Assembly: GCF_001693335.1 (NCBI RefSeq)
Contig: NZ_CP016503.1
Span: forward strand, 1,116,001-1,180,000
Length of the DNA stretch: 64,000 nucleotides
Source: Helicobacter enhydrae
GTDB lineage: Bacteria; Campylobacterota; Campylobacteria; Campylobacterales; Helicobacteraceae
Reading direction: 5' to 3'
In this document: positions 12,895-23,398 of the stretch, piece by piece
Position numbering within the stretch: position 1 is the stretch's first letter
Layout: every line of letters starts with the position of its first letter
Notes under the pieces: generated by a model
What the model was told of the DNA's origin: nothing
The model's input: only the letters and a program-made list of their open reading frames with translations
Databases searched by the model: none
Translations under genes and position numbers: made by a program

Positions 12895-14421
12895 ATGAAA
12901 ACACAAAAAACTAGTTTTGTAGATATTTTGAGAAAAATGGGGGATTATGTGCCGAGTGCGGTGGTGCTGTTTGCGTGCTTGATTGCCTTGCTTTTGGTCG
13001 CCTCTTGTGTCGCAAGTTTTTTTGAGCTTTCGGTGGCTGATCCAAGAAAACCGGATGCAAGGATTGCTATTATCAATTTGCTGAGCCTCAAAGAATGGGT
13101 GCATATTGCTACGAATCTAGTGAGCAATTTTTCTGCTTTTCCACCTTTGGGAACGGTGTTGGTGGCGATGCTTGGTGTGGGGATTGCTGAACAATCAGGG
13201 TTTTTGTCTGCTGTGATTCGTGCGATGGTGGTCAATGCACCCAAAAAGCTCATCACCCTTGCTGTTGTGTTTGCAGGGATTATGTCCAATCTTGCATCGG
13301 ATGTGGGTTATGTCGTGCTGATACCTTTGGCAGGAATGGTGTTTTACTCTGTCGGACGGAATCCTATTGCAGGGATTGCGGCGGCGTTTGCAGGGGTGAG
13401 CGGGGGCTATAGTGCCAATCTCTTGATTGGGACTTTGGATCCGATTCTCTCAGGGATTACGCAACAGGCAGCAAGGATCATTGATCCAAACTATGTGGTC
13501 GGAATAGAGGCGAATTGGTATTTTATGTTTGTCAGCACATTTTTGATCACTTTGTTGGGTTATTTTGTGACTGAAAAAATTGTTGAACCTCGTTTGGGAG
13601 AGCTTCCTCAAGACGCAACGCGAGAGAAGGTTTGTTTGACGCTCAAGCCCGAAGAGAAAAAAGCTTTGTGGTATGCGATATTGAGCGGCGTTGTTTTGTT
13701 GGGTATTGTTTTGGCGTGTGTGTTACCGATAGATAGCCCATTTCGCAACCCTACAAATGGATCTTTGATCGGATCACCATTTTTCAAAGGAATCATTTTC
13801 TTTGTGTTTGTCTTTTTTGCCATTTTGGGATTGGTGTATGGATTTGTTTTGAAAACCTTCAAAAACGCCAATGACTGCGTTGAGGCGATGTCAAAAGCTA
13901 TGCAATCAATGAGTGCCTATCTTGTGATTATTTTCTTTGCAGCTCAGTTTATCGCACTCTTTTCTTGGAGTAACTTTGGACCTTTTTTGGCAATCCAAGG
14001 GGCGAACTTCCTTAAGGCGTTGGATTTGAATGCAGGTTTGCTTTTGATCGGCTTTGTGCTAATTAGTGCTTCTATCAATCTGATGATTTCCTCAGCTTCT
14101 GCCCAATGGGCTTTGACTGCTCCAATCTTTGTGCCGATGTTGATGCTTTTGGGTTATTCGCCTGAAGTGATTCAGGTGGCATACAGAATCGGGGATTCTA
14201 CGACAAACATCATCACTCCACTGATGGCATATCTACCGGTGATTTTGGCAGCCGCGATGAAATATCAAAAAGACATCAAAATCGGCACCTTGATCTCGCT
14301 GATGTTCCCTTATAGCCTTGTCTTTTTGATTGGCTGGTGTGTGATGCTTTATATTTGGGTGTTTGTGTTTGGATTGCCTGTAGGACCTGGCTCTGCAAAC
14401 ATCTATCAGAGTGCGTTTTGA
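12895..14421 (+). CDS. AbgT-family membrane transporter
   Basis: A 508-residue polytopic membrane protein with about 11-13 hydrophobic segments. Sequences such as ASDVGYVVLIPLAG and GGYSANLLIGTLDP and the C-terminal GDSTTNIITPLMAYLP identify the AbgT family. Its members carry p-aminobenzoyl-glutamate and, in some cases, export sulfonamides. The substrate here cannot be told. AAGGAAAC precedes the ATG. The stop overlaps the TTG start of trmA. Confidence 0.85.
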   Translation: MKTQKTSFVDILRKMGDYVPSAVVLFACLIALLLVASCVASFFELSVADPRKPDARIAIINLLSLKEWVHIATNLVSNFSAFPPLGTVLVAMLGVGIAEQSGFLSAVIRAMVVNAPKKLITLAVVFAGIMSNLASDVGYVVLIPLAGMVFYSVGRNPIAGIAAAFAGVSGGYSANLLIGTLDPILSGITQQAARIIDPNYVVGIEANWYFMFVSTFLITLLGYFVTEKIVEPRLGELPQDATREKVCLTLKPEEKKALWYAILSGVVLLGIVLACVLPIDSPFRNPTNGSLIGSPFFKGIIFFVFVFFAILGLVYGFVLKTFKNANDCVEAMSKAMQSMSAYLVIIFFAAQFIALFSWSNFGPFLAIQGANFLKALDLNAGLLLIGFVLISASINLMISSASAQWALTAPIFVPMLMLLGYSPEVIQVAYRIGDSTTNIITPLMAYLPVILAAAMKYQKDIKIGTLISLMFPYSLVFLIGWCVMLYIWVFVFGLPVGPGSANIYQSAF

Positions 14422-15512
14422 ATTGCTCTGTATTTGGGGAGTGTGGTGGATGCTCATTGCCCCTAAGCTATGCAGATCAGCTTGATTGTAAGCTCAGTGC
14501 TTTTGAGAAGCTTGATTTGGGGGCTCCTCAAGCAGTGTTCCAAAGCCCTCACAAAGGCTATAGGGCAAGGGCGGAGTTCAAAGTTTATCGCGATGAGCAT
14601 GGATTGCATTTTGCAATGTTTGCCAAGCAAAAACCCGTGATCATTGCCGATTGCCCGATTTTGTTGCCCCATTTGCAAGAGCTTCTATCCAAGCTCAAAA
14701 GATTGCTAAATCAAGATTTGGCATTTGCCTCCAAGCTTTTTGCGGTAGAGGTTTTGGGCGTTGTTGGTGGGGGGAGTCTGCTCACTTTGATTTATCATCG
14801 CAAGTTGGATCAAGAATGGGAGGCACAAGCCAAGCTTCTTGCTCAATCTCTAGGCACGATTCTCATCGGGCGTAGTCGTTCTCAAAAAGTCATCATCTCT
14901 CAAGAAACTCTACTAGATCTCGTGTCGTGTCAGAGTGGGCGTTATACTTTTGTGCGTTATGACAATAGTTTCTCACAACCCAACCCCTATATGAATGCCA
15001 AAATGATTGATTTTGCCCTATCGTGTGTTGGTGCAAATGCTGTGGATTTGCTAGAGTTGTATTGTGGGGGTGGGAATTTCACGCTTCCCTTGAGTGCGAG
15101 GTTTAGAAATGTTTTTGCCACAGAGGTCGATAGGACGGCTATCAATGCCCTCAAGCAAAATCTTGCACTCAATGCCATACAAAATGTCTTTTGTGCGAGA
15201 ATGAGCGGAGAGGAGAGTATCCAAGCTTTGAGTTTTGAGCGAGAGTTTGTTCGTTTGCAAGAAGTGTGTTTGAGGGATTATGATTTTACGCATTTGCTTG
15301 TGGATCCACCAAGAAGTGGAATCGGCGATAGAAGAATGCTAAGCTTTATGGGGCGTTTTGAAAATATTATCTACATTTCTTGCAATCCTTTGACACTCAA
15401 ACAGGATTTGGAAATCCTTGAAACAACGCACCATATTCAAACTTTTGTCGTTTTTGATCAATTCCCTTACACACATCATTTGGAATGTGGGGTATGGCTG
15501 AAGAAAAAGTGA
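14418..15512 (+). CDS. trmA: tRNA (uracil-54-C5)-methyltransferase TrmA
   Basis: A 364-residue SAM-dependent methyltransferase making m5U54 in the tRNA T-loop. TTG at 14418, overlapping the transporter stop (TTGA), gives an N-terminus MNCSVFGECGGCSLP, the form expected of this family. The SAM loop ELYCGGGNFTLPL is near residue 217, DPPRSG near 296, and the catalytic Cys lies in YISCNP. Upstream in-frame codons would add sequence that overlaps the transporter and looks unrelated. Confidence 0.92.
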   Translation: MNCSVFGECGGCSLPLSYADQLDCKLSAFEKLDLGAPQAVFQSPHKGYRARAEFKVYRDEHGLHFAMFAKQKPVIIADCPILLPHLQELLSKLKRLLNQDLAFASKLFAVEVLGVVGGGSLLTLIYHRKLDQEWEAQAKLLAQSLGTILIGRSRSQKVIISQETLLDLVSCQSGRYTFVRYDNSFSQPNPYMNAKMIDFALSCVGANAVDLLELYCGGGNFTLPLSARFRNVFATEVDRTAINALKQNLALNAIQNVFCARMSGEESIQALSFEREFVRLQEVCLRDYDFTHLLVDPPRSGIGDRRMLSFMGRFENIIYISCNPLTLKQDLEILETTHHIQTFVVFDQFPYTHHLECGVWLKKK

Positions 15513-15541
15513 GCTGTGTGCTTAGCTTGATGATTGGGGGG

Positions 15542-15575
15542 GACTTCAGTCTGAAAGACTGAAGTCTTTTTGAAT
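15542..15575 (+). terminator. Intrinsic terminator after trmA
   Basis: An 11-bp perfect stem, GACTTCAGTCT and AGACTGAAGTC, with a GAA loop is followed by TTTTT. It lies between the convergent trmA and rnhB. The T tract favours the plus strand; on the minus strand the hairpin is followed by a C tract instead. Confidence 0.9.
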
Positions 15576-15593
15576 TTTGAGATGAGTTTGGAA

Positions 15594-16166
15594 TTATATC
15601 TTAAAACTTCTGCGGTGTGCTGGGGTGAGTCCGAGCTCTGCGATTTTGGCTTTGTGCAATGAGGTGCAATAGCCACTATGAGAGGCAAAGCCATAATTGG
15701 GGTGGAGGGTATCTAGCTCTTTGCATTCTTGATCTTTGGCATATTTGGCAAGAATGGAGGCAGAAGAAATTTGGTGCATTAGCATATCCCCTTTGATGAG
15801 GGTTTGCAGTGTGCATTCAAAAGGAATTTGGGCTTTGAAAGTGGAGTTTCCATCATAGATGAAGCGTGTGATTTGGTGTTGAGAGTGCATTTTTTGCATA
15901 ATCTCTTCAAGAGAGAGTTTGAGGCATAGGCTTAAGCCTAGAGAATCAATCTCTTGAGGGGTTTTTTGCACCAAGATGTGATGGATTTGAGAGTGGTGCA
16001 AAAGAGCTTGTGCGGTTTTCTCTCTTTGGGCTTCGGAGAGTTTTTTGCTATCTTTGATGGGCAGTGTGTTGAGAGAGGAGATGAGCGTATCGCAATAAGC
16101 CACTCCACATACAAAAAGACTCCCTCCTATGCAACCGCGTCCAGCTTCATCGATACCACAAATCAT
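15594..16166 (-). CDS. rnhB: Ribonuclease HII
   Basis: A 190-residue RNase HII that removes ribonucleotides from DNA-RNA hybrids. The N-terminal motif GIDEAGRGCIGG carries the first catalytic Asp-Glu pair. KDSKKLS and ASILAKYAKDQ follow, and HPNYGFASHSGY contains the family's GYGS-like segment. The start overlaps the stop of the upstream ATPase gene by four bases, so the two are probably co-transcribed. Confidence 0.94.
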   Translation of the reverse strand: MICGIDEAGRGCIGGSLFVCGVAYCDTLISSLNTLPIKDSKKLSEAQREKTAQALLHHSQIHHILVQKTPQEIDSLGLSLCLKLSLEEIMQKMHSQHQITRFIYDGNSTFKAQIPFECTLQTLIKGDMLMHQISSASILAKYAKDQECKELDTLHPNYGFASHSGYCTSLHKAKIAELGLTPAHRRSFKI

Positions 16167-17200
16167 TCTATCCCTCCTAGTGCAAACTCAAGGAAGTTTA
16201 GGGCTTCCCAAAAGCGACCTTGCGTGTGATCTGAAAAATTGAGCGTGATGATTTTAATGGATTCTTGTGGCATTTTGGATAGTTTTTGGGCGATGAAGTC
16301 TTGCTGTGCAAACGGAGCAAAGAGGAATTTCCCAAGATTTGGAATGATGAAGCACCCAAAATCATCATAGAAAATCTCTTGATTGAGGGCGCGTAACTCC
16401 AAAACAAACATATTTTCAAGAATGGGCAAGATGGTGTGGTGTAGGTGCAGGGCTTTGGGGATTGAAAAATCTGCAAAATAGAGTTTTTTGGGTTTGTTGG
16501 GCAAAATGTGTGGCACAAAAAAAATCAAGCCTTTTTCTTCGAGAGACTGGATAAAGGCGTAGGTTTTGTCTTTTGAGATTTTGAGGTGTTTTTTGAGCAG
16601 GGTGTAGAATTGGAAGGAGGTGAGCTTCTGTGATTGGAATAAGGCAAGTTGGGCGAATAGATTCAGATCGTTGGATAGAGAGAGTTGCAACATTTCTTGT
16701 TTGGTGCGAGTTTTTTGATGTTCTTGCAAAAATGGCATTTGAGGGAGGTTGCCGTCTTTGATGAAGTTTTTGAGCATCAGGTCTGGAGCAAGGTTTTTGA
16801 AGCAAAAACTTGCATATTCAATCAGTGTCAAGTAATTGCATTGCTGCAATCTAAACGATGGGATTTGTATGGGTGTTTGACTTGTGATGATGATTTGGTC
16901 TAGGTTTGGCAGGGTGAAAGAGTGGGTGTAGTTTTTGATGATTAGGAGCTCGATCTTTTTTTCGAGATAGAGTTTGAGCAGTTCGCTTTTTGCCTCTTCA
17001 TAAGAAACCCTTGGGTCTTGGCAGTCTAGATAGATGATTTTTTTGTGCGATAGATTGGAGTTGTTTGCAAAGTCTAGAGCAAGAGAGGTTTTGCCACTTT
17101 TGGGGGGTCCATAGAGTATGGTTTTGGCTGAAGAGATGGATTGCTTTCTAGGAAGTGTGTGGTAGTTTTGCTCAAGATAAAAATGTGAAAAAAAATGCAT
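16163..17200 (-). CDS. AAA-type ATP-binding protein of unknown role
   Basis: A 345-residue protein with an N-terminal P-loop LYGPPKSGKTSL (around residue 31), a strand-Asp segment KIIYLDCQDPR and the strand IIITSQTP. The C-terminal third has winged-helix and DUF4143-like character, suggesting an AAA_14-type ATPase. No partner gene of defined function is adjacent apart from rnhB, whose start it overlaps. It is conserved-looking, but its function is unknown. Confidence 0.65.
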   Translation of the reverse strand: MHFFSHFYLEQNYHTLPRKQSISSAKTILYGPPKSGKTSLALDFANNSNLSHKKIIYLDCQDPRVSYEEAKSELLKLYLEKKIELLIIKNYTHSFTLPNLDQIIITSQTPIQIPSFRLQQCNYLTLIEYASFCFKNLAPDLMLKNFIKDGNLPQMPFLQEHQKTRTKQEMLQLSLSNDLNLFAQLALFQSQKLTSFQFYTLLKKHLKISKDKTYAFIQSLEEKGLIFFVPHILPNKPKKLYFADFSIPKALHLHHTILPILENMFVLELRALNQEIFYDDFGCFIIPNLGKFLFAPFAQQDFIAQKLSKMPQESIKIITLNFSDHTQGRFWEALNFLEFALGGIE

Positions 17201-17289
17201 AAAACAACTCCCAAAGTCTTTGAAGGTATTGCTTCCTTATGGATAAGGAAACAAAATGTGCAAATATTATCGCAAAATGTGGATAAATA

Positions 17290-17318
17290 TTGACAGATTA
17301 CCCTTCTTTTTTTATAAT
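17290..17318 (+). promoter_or_regulatory. Consensus promoter of the S10 cluster
   Basis: TTGACA (17290-17295) and TATAAT (17313-17318) are exact consensus hexamers separated by 17 bp, 61 bp upstream of the rpsJ ATG. A perfect -35 box is uncommon in Campylobacterota and fits a strongly expressed ribosomal cluster. Confidence 0.85.
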
Positions 17319-17378
17319 TGCCGCTTCCAAAATCCAACATCAGTATTGTTCTGATGAGTTCTTTGAGAGGAAAATATT

Positions 17379-17693
17379 ATGGAAAAAATTAGATTAAAGC
17401 TTAAAGCATATGATCATCGCGTGCTTGACCGATCAGTTGTTGCGATTGTTGAGGCAGTGAAGAGAACGGGATCTGAGATCAAAGGACCCATTCCTTTGCC
17501 TACCAAGAAAAAGAGATATACGGTTCTCCGCTCTCCTCACGTCAATAAAGATTCTAGAGAGCAGTTTGAAATCAGAATCCACCATCGAATCATTGACATT
17601 ATGTCTGCAACCCCAGACACAGTGGATAGTTTGATGAGCTTGGATTTGGCTCCAGAAGTCGATGTAGAAGTTGTTTCTATGGGAAAAAATTAA
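17379..17693 (+). CDS. rpsJ: 30S ribosomal protein S10
   Basis: A 104-residue S10/NusE, which packs in the 30S head and also joins antitermination complexes. The start [19 protein letters not shown] and the loop [18 protein letters not shown] are diagnostic. GAGAGGAAAA precedes the ATG. It is the first gene of the long ribosomal cluster and follows the consensus promoter. Confidence 0.98.
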   Translation: MEKIRLKLKAYDHRVLDRSVVAIVEAVKRTGSEIKGPIPLPTKKKRYTVLRSPHVNKDSREQFEIRIHHRIIDIMSATPDTVDSLMSLDLAPEVDVEVVSMGKN

Positions 17694-17708
17694 GGGTAAG
17701 GTAGAGTT

Positions 17709-18287
17709 ATGGAATTTATCGTTCAAAAAATCGGTATGAGCCGAACAATCGGATCTTCAAGCACCGCAGTGACACTTTTGAAAGTGTTGGATGCGAAAGT
17801 GTGCAGTTTGCGTGAAGATGGAAAAGCGTTGGTTGCCTATGCTCAAGGGAAAGAAATGAATAAAGCCATTGAGGGGCAACAAAAAAAATACAGCTTGAGC
17901 AAGGAGTTCAATCGTTTTGCGACTTTGAAAGTGCAAAATCAAGAGATTGGCGATCTTGATACAAGTGTTTTGGCGGAGAGTAAGGTTGTCAAAACAACTT
18001 TCAAGACAAAAGGGCGTGGCTTTAGTGGTGCGATGAAGCGTTGGAATTTTCAAGGTGGTCCAGCAGCACACGGAAGCCGTTTCCATAGGAGATTGGGATC
18101 AATCGGAAATCGCGAATGGCCAGGACGCGTTCAGCCGGGCAAAAAGATGGCAGGACATTATGGTAATGAGCAAGTGAGTGCTAAAAATGAAATTGTCTCT
18201 TTTGACAAAGACAATGGGATTTTGGTGCTTAAAGGCTCTGTTGCGGGATTTAATAACGCATACGGAAAAATTAAAGTAGTAGGATAA
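17709..18287 (+). CDS. rplC: 50S ribosomal protein L3
   Basis: A 192-residue L3, slightly shorter than the E. coli protein. It has the family motifs [13 protein letters not shown] and HRRLGSIG in the extension that reaches the peptidyl-transferase region. It lies 15 bp after rpsJ in standard S10 order. Confidence 0.98.
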   Translation: MEFIVQKIGMSRTIGSSSTAVTLLKVLDAKVCSLREDGKALVAYAQGKEMNKAIEGQQKKYSLSKEFNRFATLKVQNQEIGDLDTSVLAESKVVKTTFKTKGRGFSGAMKRWNFQGGPAAHGSRFHRRLGSIGNREWPGRVQPGKKMAGHYGNEQVSAKNEIVSFDKDNGILVLKGSVAGFNNAYGKIKVVG

Positions 18288-18290
18288 ATA

Positions 18291-18902
18291 ATGAAGGCAT
18301 TAGTGTTAGATCAGAAAATGAAAAAAACAAGTGAAGTTGCATTGCCTGAACGCTACAATGAGATTCACGAGCATAATCTCTATCTTTATGTCAAGTCTTA
18401 TCTTGCATCTTTGCGTGCAAATAGTGCAGATGCAAAGACTAGAGGGCAAGTGAGTGGTGGAGGCAAAAAGCCTTGGGCTCAAAAAGGCGGCGGTCGTGCG
18501 AGAGCGGGAAGTATCACTTCTCCTGTATTTGTAGGTGGTGGTGTGTCTCACGGACCAAGCAATAACAAAAACTACAATCTCAAAATCAACAAAAAGCAAA
18601 AGCGTTTGGCACTTGAGTTTGCTTTGAAACAAAAGGCTGATGCAGGGAAACTTTATATTGTTGATTCTGTGGCGATTGCTAGTGGAAAAACAAAAGATGC
18701 TTACAATGCTTTCAAGGCTTTGGGCGAGAGAAGCACATTGTTTGTTTCTCAAATGAGTGATGAGCCTACATTCTTGGCATATAGAAATCTCAAGCAATGT
18801 TATTTGGCTGATTCCAATGAGCTTAATGCTTATTTGGTTGCTGCTTTTAGGTCTGTAGTGATTGAAAAAGCGGTGTTTGATGAAATTGTGAAGGAAGGGT
18901 AA
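18291..18902 (+). CDS. rplD: 50S ribosomal protein L4
   Basis: A 203-residue L4, a tunnel-wall protein. The extended loop contains [20 protein letters not shown] and [13 protein letters not shown], the signature of the family. It lies three bases after rplC. Confidence 0.98.
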   Translation: MKALVLDQKMKKTSEVALPERYNEIHEHNLYLYVKSYLASLRANSADAKTRGQVSGGGKKPWAQKGGGRARAGSITSPVFVGGGVSHGPSNNKNYNLKINKKQKRLALEFALKQKADAGKLYIVDSVAIASGKTKDAYNAFKALGERSTLFVSQMSDEPTFLAYRNLKQCYLADSNELNAYLVAAFRSVVIEKAVFDEIVKEG

Positions 18903-18906
18903 AACA

Positions 18907-19188
18907 ATGGCAGATATAACAGATATCAAATCAATTTTATATACAGAAAAGTCATTAGCTCTTCAAGAGAGTGGTGTTTTGGTTGTTCAGACTTCTCCTA
19001 AAGTCAGCAAAAATCAACTTAAACAAGTGTTTAAAGAGTATTTTGGTTTCACTCCTGTGAGAATCAACTCACTCAAACAAAGTGGAAAAACGAAGAGATT
19101 TAAAGGCAAGGAGGGCAAGAGAGCAGATTACAAAAAATTCTATGTCAAATTGCCTGAAGGTGCAAAAATCGATTCGTTGGCAGTATAA
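18907..19188 (+). CDS. rplW: 50S ribosomal protein L23
   Basis: A 93-residue L23, which sits at the tunnel exit and contacts SRP and trigger factor. The motifs [13 protein letters not shown] near the start and [18 protein letters not shown] near the end fit the family. It lies between rplD and rplB. Confidence 0.97.
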   Translation: MADITDIKSILYTEKSLALQESGVLVVQTSPKVSKNQLKQVFKEYFGFTPVRINSLKQSGKTKRFKGKEGKRADYKKFYVKLPEGAKIDSLAV

Positions 19189-19198
19189 GGAGGATTAG

Positions 19199-20026
19199 AT
19201 GGCAATTAAAACTTACAAACCCTATACGCCAAGCCGGCGTTTTATGTCCAATCTTAGTTCCAAGGACATTACATCAAAACCAAGCGTGAGAAGTTTGCTT
19301 GTCAAGCTTCCAGTCAGTGCAGGAAGAAACAACAATGGACGCATCACAAGTCGTCACAAAGAGGGTGGAGCAAAAAAACTTTATAGAATCATTGACTTCA
19401 AACGCAATAAGTTTAATATCGAAGGCAAAGTCGCAGCTATCGAGTATGATCCTTATAGAAATTGTCGCATTGCTTTGGTGGTTTATCCAGATGGCGAGAA
19501 ACGCTATATTATCCGCCCAAGTGCTTTGAATGTAGGTGATAGCGTTTTGTCTGCAGAGGGTGGTCTAGACATCAAAGTGGGTTTTGCAATGAAGCTCAAA
19601 AATATTCCTATCGGAACCATTGTGCATAATATCGAGATGCACCCGGGAGCAGGTGGGCAACTTGCAAGGAGTGCAGGAGCAAGTGCACAAATTATGGGGC
19701 GTGAAGGCAAATACACAACTCTCAGAATGCCAAGTGGCGAGATGAGATACATTCTTGATGAGTGTATGGCAACTGTCGGTGTTGTGGGCAATGAAGATTT
19801 TATCAATATTAGCATTGGTAAAGCAGGACGCAATCGTCACAGAGGGATTCGTCCTCAGACAAGAGGTAGTGCGATGAACCCAGTGGATCACCCACATGGT
19901 GGTGGTGAAGGTAAGACGGGCTCTAGTGGTCATCCAGTTTCTCCGTGGGGGACACCAGCGAAGGGCTACAAAACTAGACGCAAAAAAGCAAGCGATCGCT
20001 TAATTATCTCTAGAAGAAAAAAGTAA
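19199..20026 (+). CDS. rplB: 50S ribosomal protein L2
   Basis: A 275-residue L2, required for subunit association and the peptidyl-transferase centre. It has [17 protein letters not shown], the [13 protein letters not shown] segment and the conserved C-terminal [14 protein letters not shown] loop. AAGGAGG stands seven bases before the ATG. Confidence 0.99.
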   Translation: MAIKTYKPYTPSRRFMSNLSSKDITSKPSVRSLLVKLPVSAGRNNNGRITSRHKEGGAKKLYRIIDFKRNKFNIEGKVAAIEYDPYRNCRIALVVYPDGEKRYIIRPSALNVGDSVLSAEGGLDIKVGFAMKLKNIPIGTIVHNIEMHPGAGGQLARSAGASAQIMGREGKYTTLRMPSGEMRYILDECMATVGVVGNEDFINISIGKAGRNRHRGIRPQTRGSAMNPVDHPHGGGEGKTGSSGHPVSPWGTPAKGYKTRRKKASDRLIISRRKK

Positions 20027-20035
20027 GGAAGAAAA

Positions 20036-20317
20036 ATGGCTAGATCAGTAAAAAAAGGTCCTTTTGTTGATGAGAGCTTGATGAAAAAAGTTCTCAAAGC
20101 AAAAGAAACAAAAGATAGCAAACCAATTAAAACTTGGTCACGCAGAAGTATGGTTTTGCCCGATATGATCGGACTGACTTTTAATGTTCATAATGGTCGT
20201 GCATTTGTGCCTGTATATGTGACAGAAAACCATGTGGGATATAAGCTTGGTGAATTTGCACCTACACGCACTTTTAAAGGACACAAAGGTAGTGTCCAAA
20301 AGAAAATCGGTAAGTAA
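20036..20317 (+). CDS. rpsS: 30S ribosomal protein S19
   Basis: A 93-residue S19 of the 30S head. The sequence starts [19 protein letters not shown] and has [14 protein letters not shown] and [14 protein letters not shown], all diagnostic. It is in standard position after rplB. Confidence 0.98.
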   Translation: MARSVKKGPFVDESLMKKVLKAKETKDSKPIKTWSRRSMVLPDMIGLTFNVHNGRAFVPVYVTENHVGYKLGEFAPTRTFKGHKGSVQKKIGK

Positions 20318-20328
20318 GGGAGAGAGAA

Positions 20329-20679
20329 ATGAGTAAAGCATTATTGAGATACATTCGACTTTCTCCTACAAAAGCTAGATTGGTAGCTAGGGAGGTGCAA
20401 GGAATGAATGCAGAACTTGCACTTGCAAGTCTTGAATTCACTCCAAACAAAGCAGCAAAGATCATTGCCAAAGTGATTGCGTCAGCTGTTGCAAACGGAG
20501 GTTATGAGCCTCAATCTGTGATTGTGAAATCTTGTAGAGTGGATGCAGGTCCAGTGCTAAGAAGATTTATGCCAAGAGCAAGAGGAAGAGCCACACCTAT
20601 TCGCAAACCAACTTCTCATATTTTGGTAGAAGTGGCAATGGCTTCTAAAGAGAAAAAAATGAAGAAAGAGGGCAAGTAA
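20329..20679 (+). CDS. rplV: 50S ribosomal protein L22
   Basis: A 116-residue L22, whose beta-hairpin lines the exit tunnel. [19 protein letters not shown] lies at the N-terminus and [18 protein letters not shown] is the hairpin and C-terminal motif. It ends one base before rpsC. Confidence 0.98.
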   Translation: MSKALLRYIRLSPTKARLVAREVQGMNAELALASLEFTPNKAAKIIAKVIASAVANGGYEPQSVIVKSCRVDAGPVLRRFMPRARGRATPIRKPTSHILVEVAMASKEKKMKKEGK

Positions 20680-20680
20680 G

Positions 20681-21382
20681 ATGGGACAAAAAGTTAATCC
20701 GATTGGTTTAAGACTAGGAATTAATAGAAATTGGACTTCAAGATGGTTTCCAGGTTCTCAAATTACTCCTAGTAGTATTTTGGAAGATCACAAGATCAGA
20801 AAGTTCTTGAAAAAGGAACTTTATTATGCAGGTGTTAGTGAGATTATCATCGAAAAAGCGGCAAAAAAATTGAGAGTGACTGTTGTTGCTGCACGACCAG
20901 GGCTTATCATTGGCAAAAAGGGTGCAGATATTGAAAAAGTCAAAGAAACCCTCAAAAAGATTGTGCAAAAAGAAGTAGCAATCAACATCAAAGAAGTGAA
21001 GCGTCCTCAAGCTGATGCTCAACTTGCAGCAGAAAGCGTAGCTACTCAACTTGAGCGTCGTGTTGCTTTTAGGCGTGCGATGAAAAAGGTAATGCAAGCA
21101 GCGATGAAATCTGGTGCCAAGGGTATCAAAGTCAAAGTTTCAGGTCGTTTGGCAGGAGCTGAAATGGCTAGGACAGAGTGGTATATGGAAGGAAGAGTGC
21201 CTCTCCATACACTTAGAGCCAAGATTGATTATGGCTTTGCAGAGGCGATGACAACTTATGGAATCATTGGTGTTAAAGTTTGGATTTTCAAAGGTGAAGT
21301 GCTTCACAAGGGAATCCAAGTAGAGAAAAAGGAAGAGGCAACAAGAGAAGAGCGCCCAAAAACTAGAAGAGGGAGACAATAA
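20681..21382 (+). CDS. rpsC: 30S ribosomal protein S3
   Basis: A 233-residue S3 with an N-terminal [18 protein letters not shown], a KH domain ([15 protein letters not shown]) and the C-terminal [13 protein letters not shown] segment. It forms part of the mRNA entry helicase. The tail is lysine- and arginine-rich. Confidence 0.99.
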   Translation: MGQKVNPIGLRLGINRNWTSRWFPGSQITPSSILEDHKIRKFLKKELYYAGVSEIIIEKAAKKLRVTVVAARPGLIIGKKGADIEKVKETLKKIVQKEVAINIKEVKRPQADAQLAAESVATQLERRVAFRRAMKKVMQAAMKSGAKGIKVKVSGRLAGAEMARTEWYMEGRVPLHTLRAKIDYGFAEAMTTYGIIGVKVWIFKGEVLHKGIQVEKKEEATREERPKTRRGRQ

Positions 21383-21384
21383 TC

Positions 21385-21810
21385 ATGTTGATGCCAAAAC
21401 GAACAAAATATAGAAAACAACAAAAAGGACGCAACAGAGGGAAGTCTTTTAGGGGTTGCAACCTTGCTTTTGGAAATATTGGGATTAAAGCAGTAGAGCA
21501 CGGCAGAATCGATTCGCGTCAGATTGAAGCCGCAAGGATTGCGATGACCCGTCATATCAAAAGAGCAGGTAAGGTTTGGATTCGTGTATTCCCTGATAAG
21601 CCTTTGACAGCCAAGCCTCTTGAAACAAGGATGGGTAAAGGTAAGGGCGCAGTGGATAAGTGGGTGATGAACATTAAACCCGGAAGAATCATTTATGAAA
21701 TGATTGGGATTGATGAGGCAACAGCTAGAGATGCTTTGGCATTGGCTCAAAGCAAATTGCCTTTCAAAACAAAAATTGTAACTAGTGAGAGTGAAAATGA
21801 AATTTATTGA
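21385..21810 (+). CDS. rplP: 50S ribosomal protein L16
   Basis: A 141-residue L16 that organises the A-site tRNA region. The start at 21385 ([11 protein letters not shown]) is chosen because GGGAG lies nine bases upstream and the family begins MLx[23 protein letters not shown] and [12 protein letters not shown] are diagnostic. It overlaps rpmC by 14 bp. Confidence 0.97.
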   Translation: MLMPKRTKYRKQQKGRNRGKSFRGCNLAFGNIGIKAVEHGRIDSRQIEAARIAMTRHIKRAGKVWIRVFPDKPLTAKPLETRMGKGKGAVDKWVMNIKPGRIIYEMIGIDEATARDALALAQSKLPFKTKIVTSESENEIY

Positions 21811-21985
21811 TTTGAAAGAGAAAAGCAGCAAGGAGCTCAATGAGCTTCTTAAGGAGAAAAAAACAGCGTTGTTTGAGCTTAAGCTCAAACTCAAAACAAT
21901 GCAATTGACTAACCCTAGTGAAATCAAAGGTGTTCGCAAAGATATCGCTAGAATCAATACTGCCATTAGTGCAAAAAAGGATTAA
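21797..21985 (+). CDS. rpmC: 50S ribosomal protein L29
   Basis: A 62-residue L29 starting [18 protein letters not shown], a helical hairpin near the tunnel exit. The ATG at 21797 follows GAGAGTG and lies inside the end of rplP. An in-frame upstream start at 21785 would add four residues not seen in the family. Confidence 0.95.
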   Translation: MKFIDLKEKSSKELNELLKEKKTALFELKLKLKTMQLTNPSEIKGVRKDIARINTAISAKKD

Positions 21986-21988
21986 TAG

Positions 21989-22249
21989 ATGATCGCCAAA
22001 GAACCACATAAAAGAATTATTCAGGGAAAAGTCGTAAGCAAGGCAGGGGATAAAAGTGTTGTGATTTTGGTGGAGCGTAAAGTGGTCCATCCAAAATACC
22101 GCAAGATTGTTAAAAGGTTTAAGAAATACACTATTCACGATGAAAACAATAGTGTCAAAGTCGGCGATGTGATTAGCGCTATTGAGTGCAAGCCTATCTC
22201 AAAGACAAAAACTTTTAACTTGCAAAATATTGTTTCTGTAGGAGTGTAA
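21989..22249 (+). CDS. rpsQ: 30S ribosomal protein S17
   Basis: An 86-residue S17, an early-assembly 30S protein with OB fold. The motifs [20 protein letters not shown] and [14 protein letters not shown] fit the family. It lies three bases after rpmC. Confidence 0.97.
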   Translation: MIAKEPHKRIIQGKVVSKAGDKSVVILVERKVVHPKYRKIVKRFKKYTIHDENNSVKVGDVISAIECKPISKTKTFNLQNIVSVGV

Positions 22250-22251
22250 TT

Positions 22252-22620
22252 ATGATTCAAAGTTTTACTCGATTGAATGTTGCAGACAATAGTGGTGCAA
22301 AAGAGATTATGTGTATCAAGGTTTTGGGTGGAAGTCATCGACGCTATGCCACTGTTGGAGATGTCATTGTGGCATCTGTAAAAAAAGCCATTCCAAATGG
22401 AAAGGTCAAAAAAGGTCAAGTGGTCAAAGCTGTCGTTGTGCGAACCAAAAAGGAAATCCAAAGAGAAGATGGCTCTCTTGTGCGTTTTGATGATAATGCA
22501 GCTGTTATCTTGGATGCGAAGCGTGAGCCAATCGGAACAAGGATTTTTGGTCCAGTTAGTAGAGAAGTGCGATATGCCAATTTTATGAAGATCGTATCGT
22601 TAGCTCCGGAGGTATTGTAG
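22252..22620 (+). CDS. rplN: 50S ribosomal protein L14
   Basis: A 122-residue L14 at the subunit interface. It begins [20 protein letters not shown] and contains [19 protein letters not shown] and GPVSREVR, all typical. Its TAG stop overlaps the GTG start of rplX. Confidence 0.98.
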   Translation: MIQSFTRLNVADNSGAKEIMCIKVLGGSHRRYATVGDVIVASVKKAIPNGKVKKGQVVKAVVVRTKKEIQREDGSLVRFDDNAAVILDAKREPIGTRIFGPVSREVRYANFMKIVSLAPEVL

Positions 22621-22850
22621 TGGTAAAGTTTAAAATTAAAAAGGGCGACACAGTCAAAGTGATCGCTGGTGATGATAAAGGAAAAAGCGGAAAGGTGCTA
22701 TTTGTCTATCCCAAAACGGCACAAGTTGTTGTTGAGGGTTGCAAAATGGTCAAAAAAGCAATCAAGCCAACAGAGGAGAATCCCAAAGGTGGCTTTGTTT
22801 CAAAAGAAGCTCCAATGAGCATTTCAAATGTCAAGAAAGAGGAGCTCTAA
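22620..22850 (+). CDS. rplX: 50S ribosomal protein L24
   Basis: A 76-residue L24, an assembly initiator with a KOW motif ([20 protein letters not shown]). The start is GTG at 22620, overlapping the rplN stop (TAGTG), which points to coupled translation. A Shine-Dalgarno-like GGAGG lies eight bases upstream. Confidence 0.96.
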   Translation: MVKFKIKKGDTVKVIAGDDKGKSGKVLFVYPKTAQVVVEGCKMVKKAIKPTEENPKGGFVSKEAPMSISNVKKEEL

Positions 22851-22851
22851 G

Positions 22852-23397
22852 ATGTATGGTTTGAGAAGTTTATATCAAAATGAAATTAAGCAAAAATTGG
22901 TGCAAGAATTGGATATCAAAAATCCTATGCTGACTCCAAAACTTGAAAAGATTGTGATTAGCGTGGGTGCAGGTGAGTATGCCAAAGATATGAAGATTAT
23001 GCAAAATATTGCAGATACGATTTCAATCATCGCAGGGCAAAAAGCAGTGATCACAAAGGCAAAAAAATCCGTTGCTGGATTCAAGATGAGAGAGGGAATG
23101 CCTATGGGTGTCAAAGTAACCCTTAGAGGCAATATGATGTATAACTTTTTGGAAAAACTCATTGTGATCTCGCTTCCTAGAGTGAAAGACTTTAGAGGTG
23201 TGTCTCGCAATGGTTTTGATGGAAGAGGAAATTATAGTTTTGGTTTGAATGAGCAGTTGATGTTCCCTGAAGTTGTTTATGATGACATTATGGTAAGTCA
23301 CGGAATGAATATCACTTTTATCACTTCAACAAATAGCGATAAGGAAGCATTCAAGTTGCTCGAGCTTCTTGGAATGCCTTTTGCAAAAGGAAAGTAA
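22852..23397 (+). CDS. rplE: 50S ribosomal protein L5
   Basis: A 181-residue L5, which contacts 5S rRNA and P-site tRNA. The start at 22852 ([14 protein letters not shown]) follows GAGGAGCTC; an upstream in-frame start would overlap rpl[21 protein letters not shown] and the end segment [16 protein letters not shown] are characteristic. Confidence 0.97.
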   Translation: MYGLRSLYQNEIKQKLVQELDIKNPMLTPKLEKIVISVGAGEYAKDMKIMQNIADTISIIAGQKAVITKAKKSVAGFKMREGMPMGVKVTLRGNMMYNFLEKLIVISLPRVKDFRGVSRNGFDGRGNYSFGLNEQLMFPEVVYDDIMVSHGMNITFITSTNSDKEAFKLLELLGMPFAKGK

Positions 23398-23398
23398 G

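Noticed and set aside
15536-15542. G7 run as a possible phase-variable tract
   Set aside because: It lies between convergent genes, outside coding or promoter DNA, so length change would have no evident effect.
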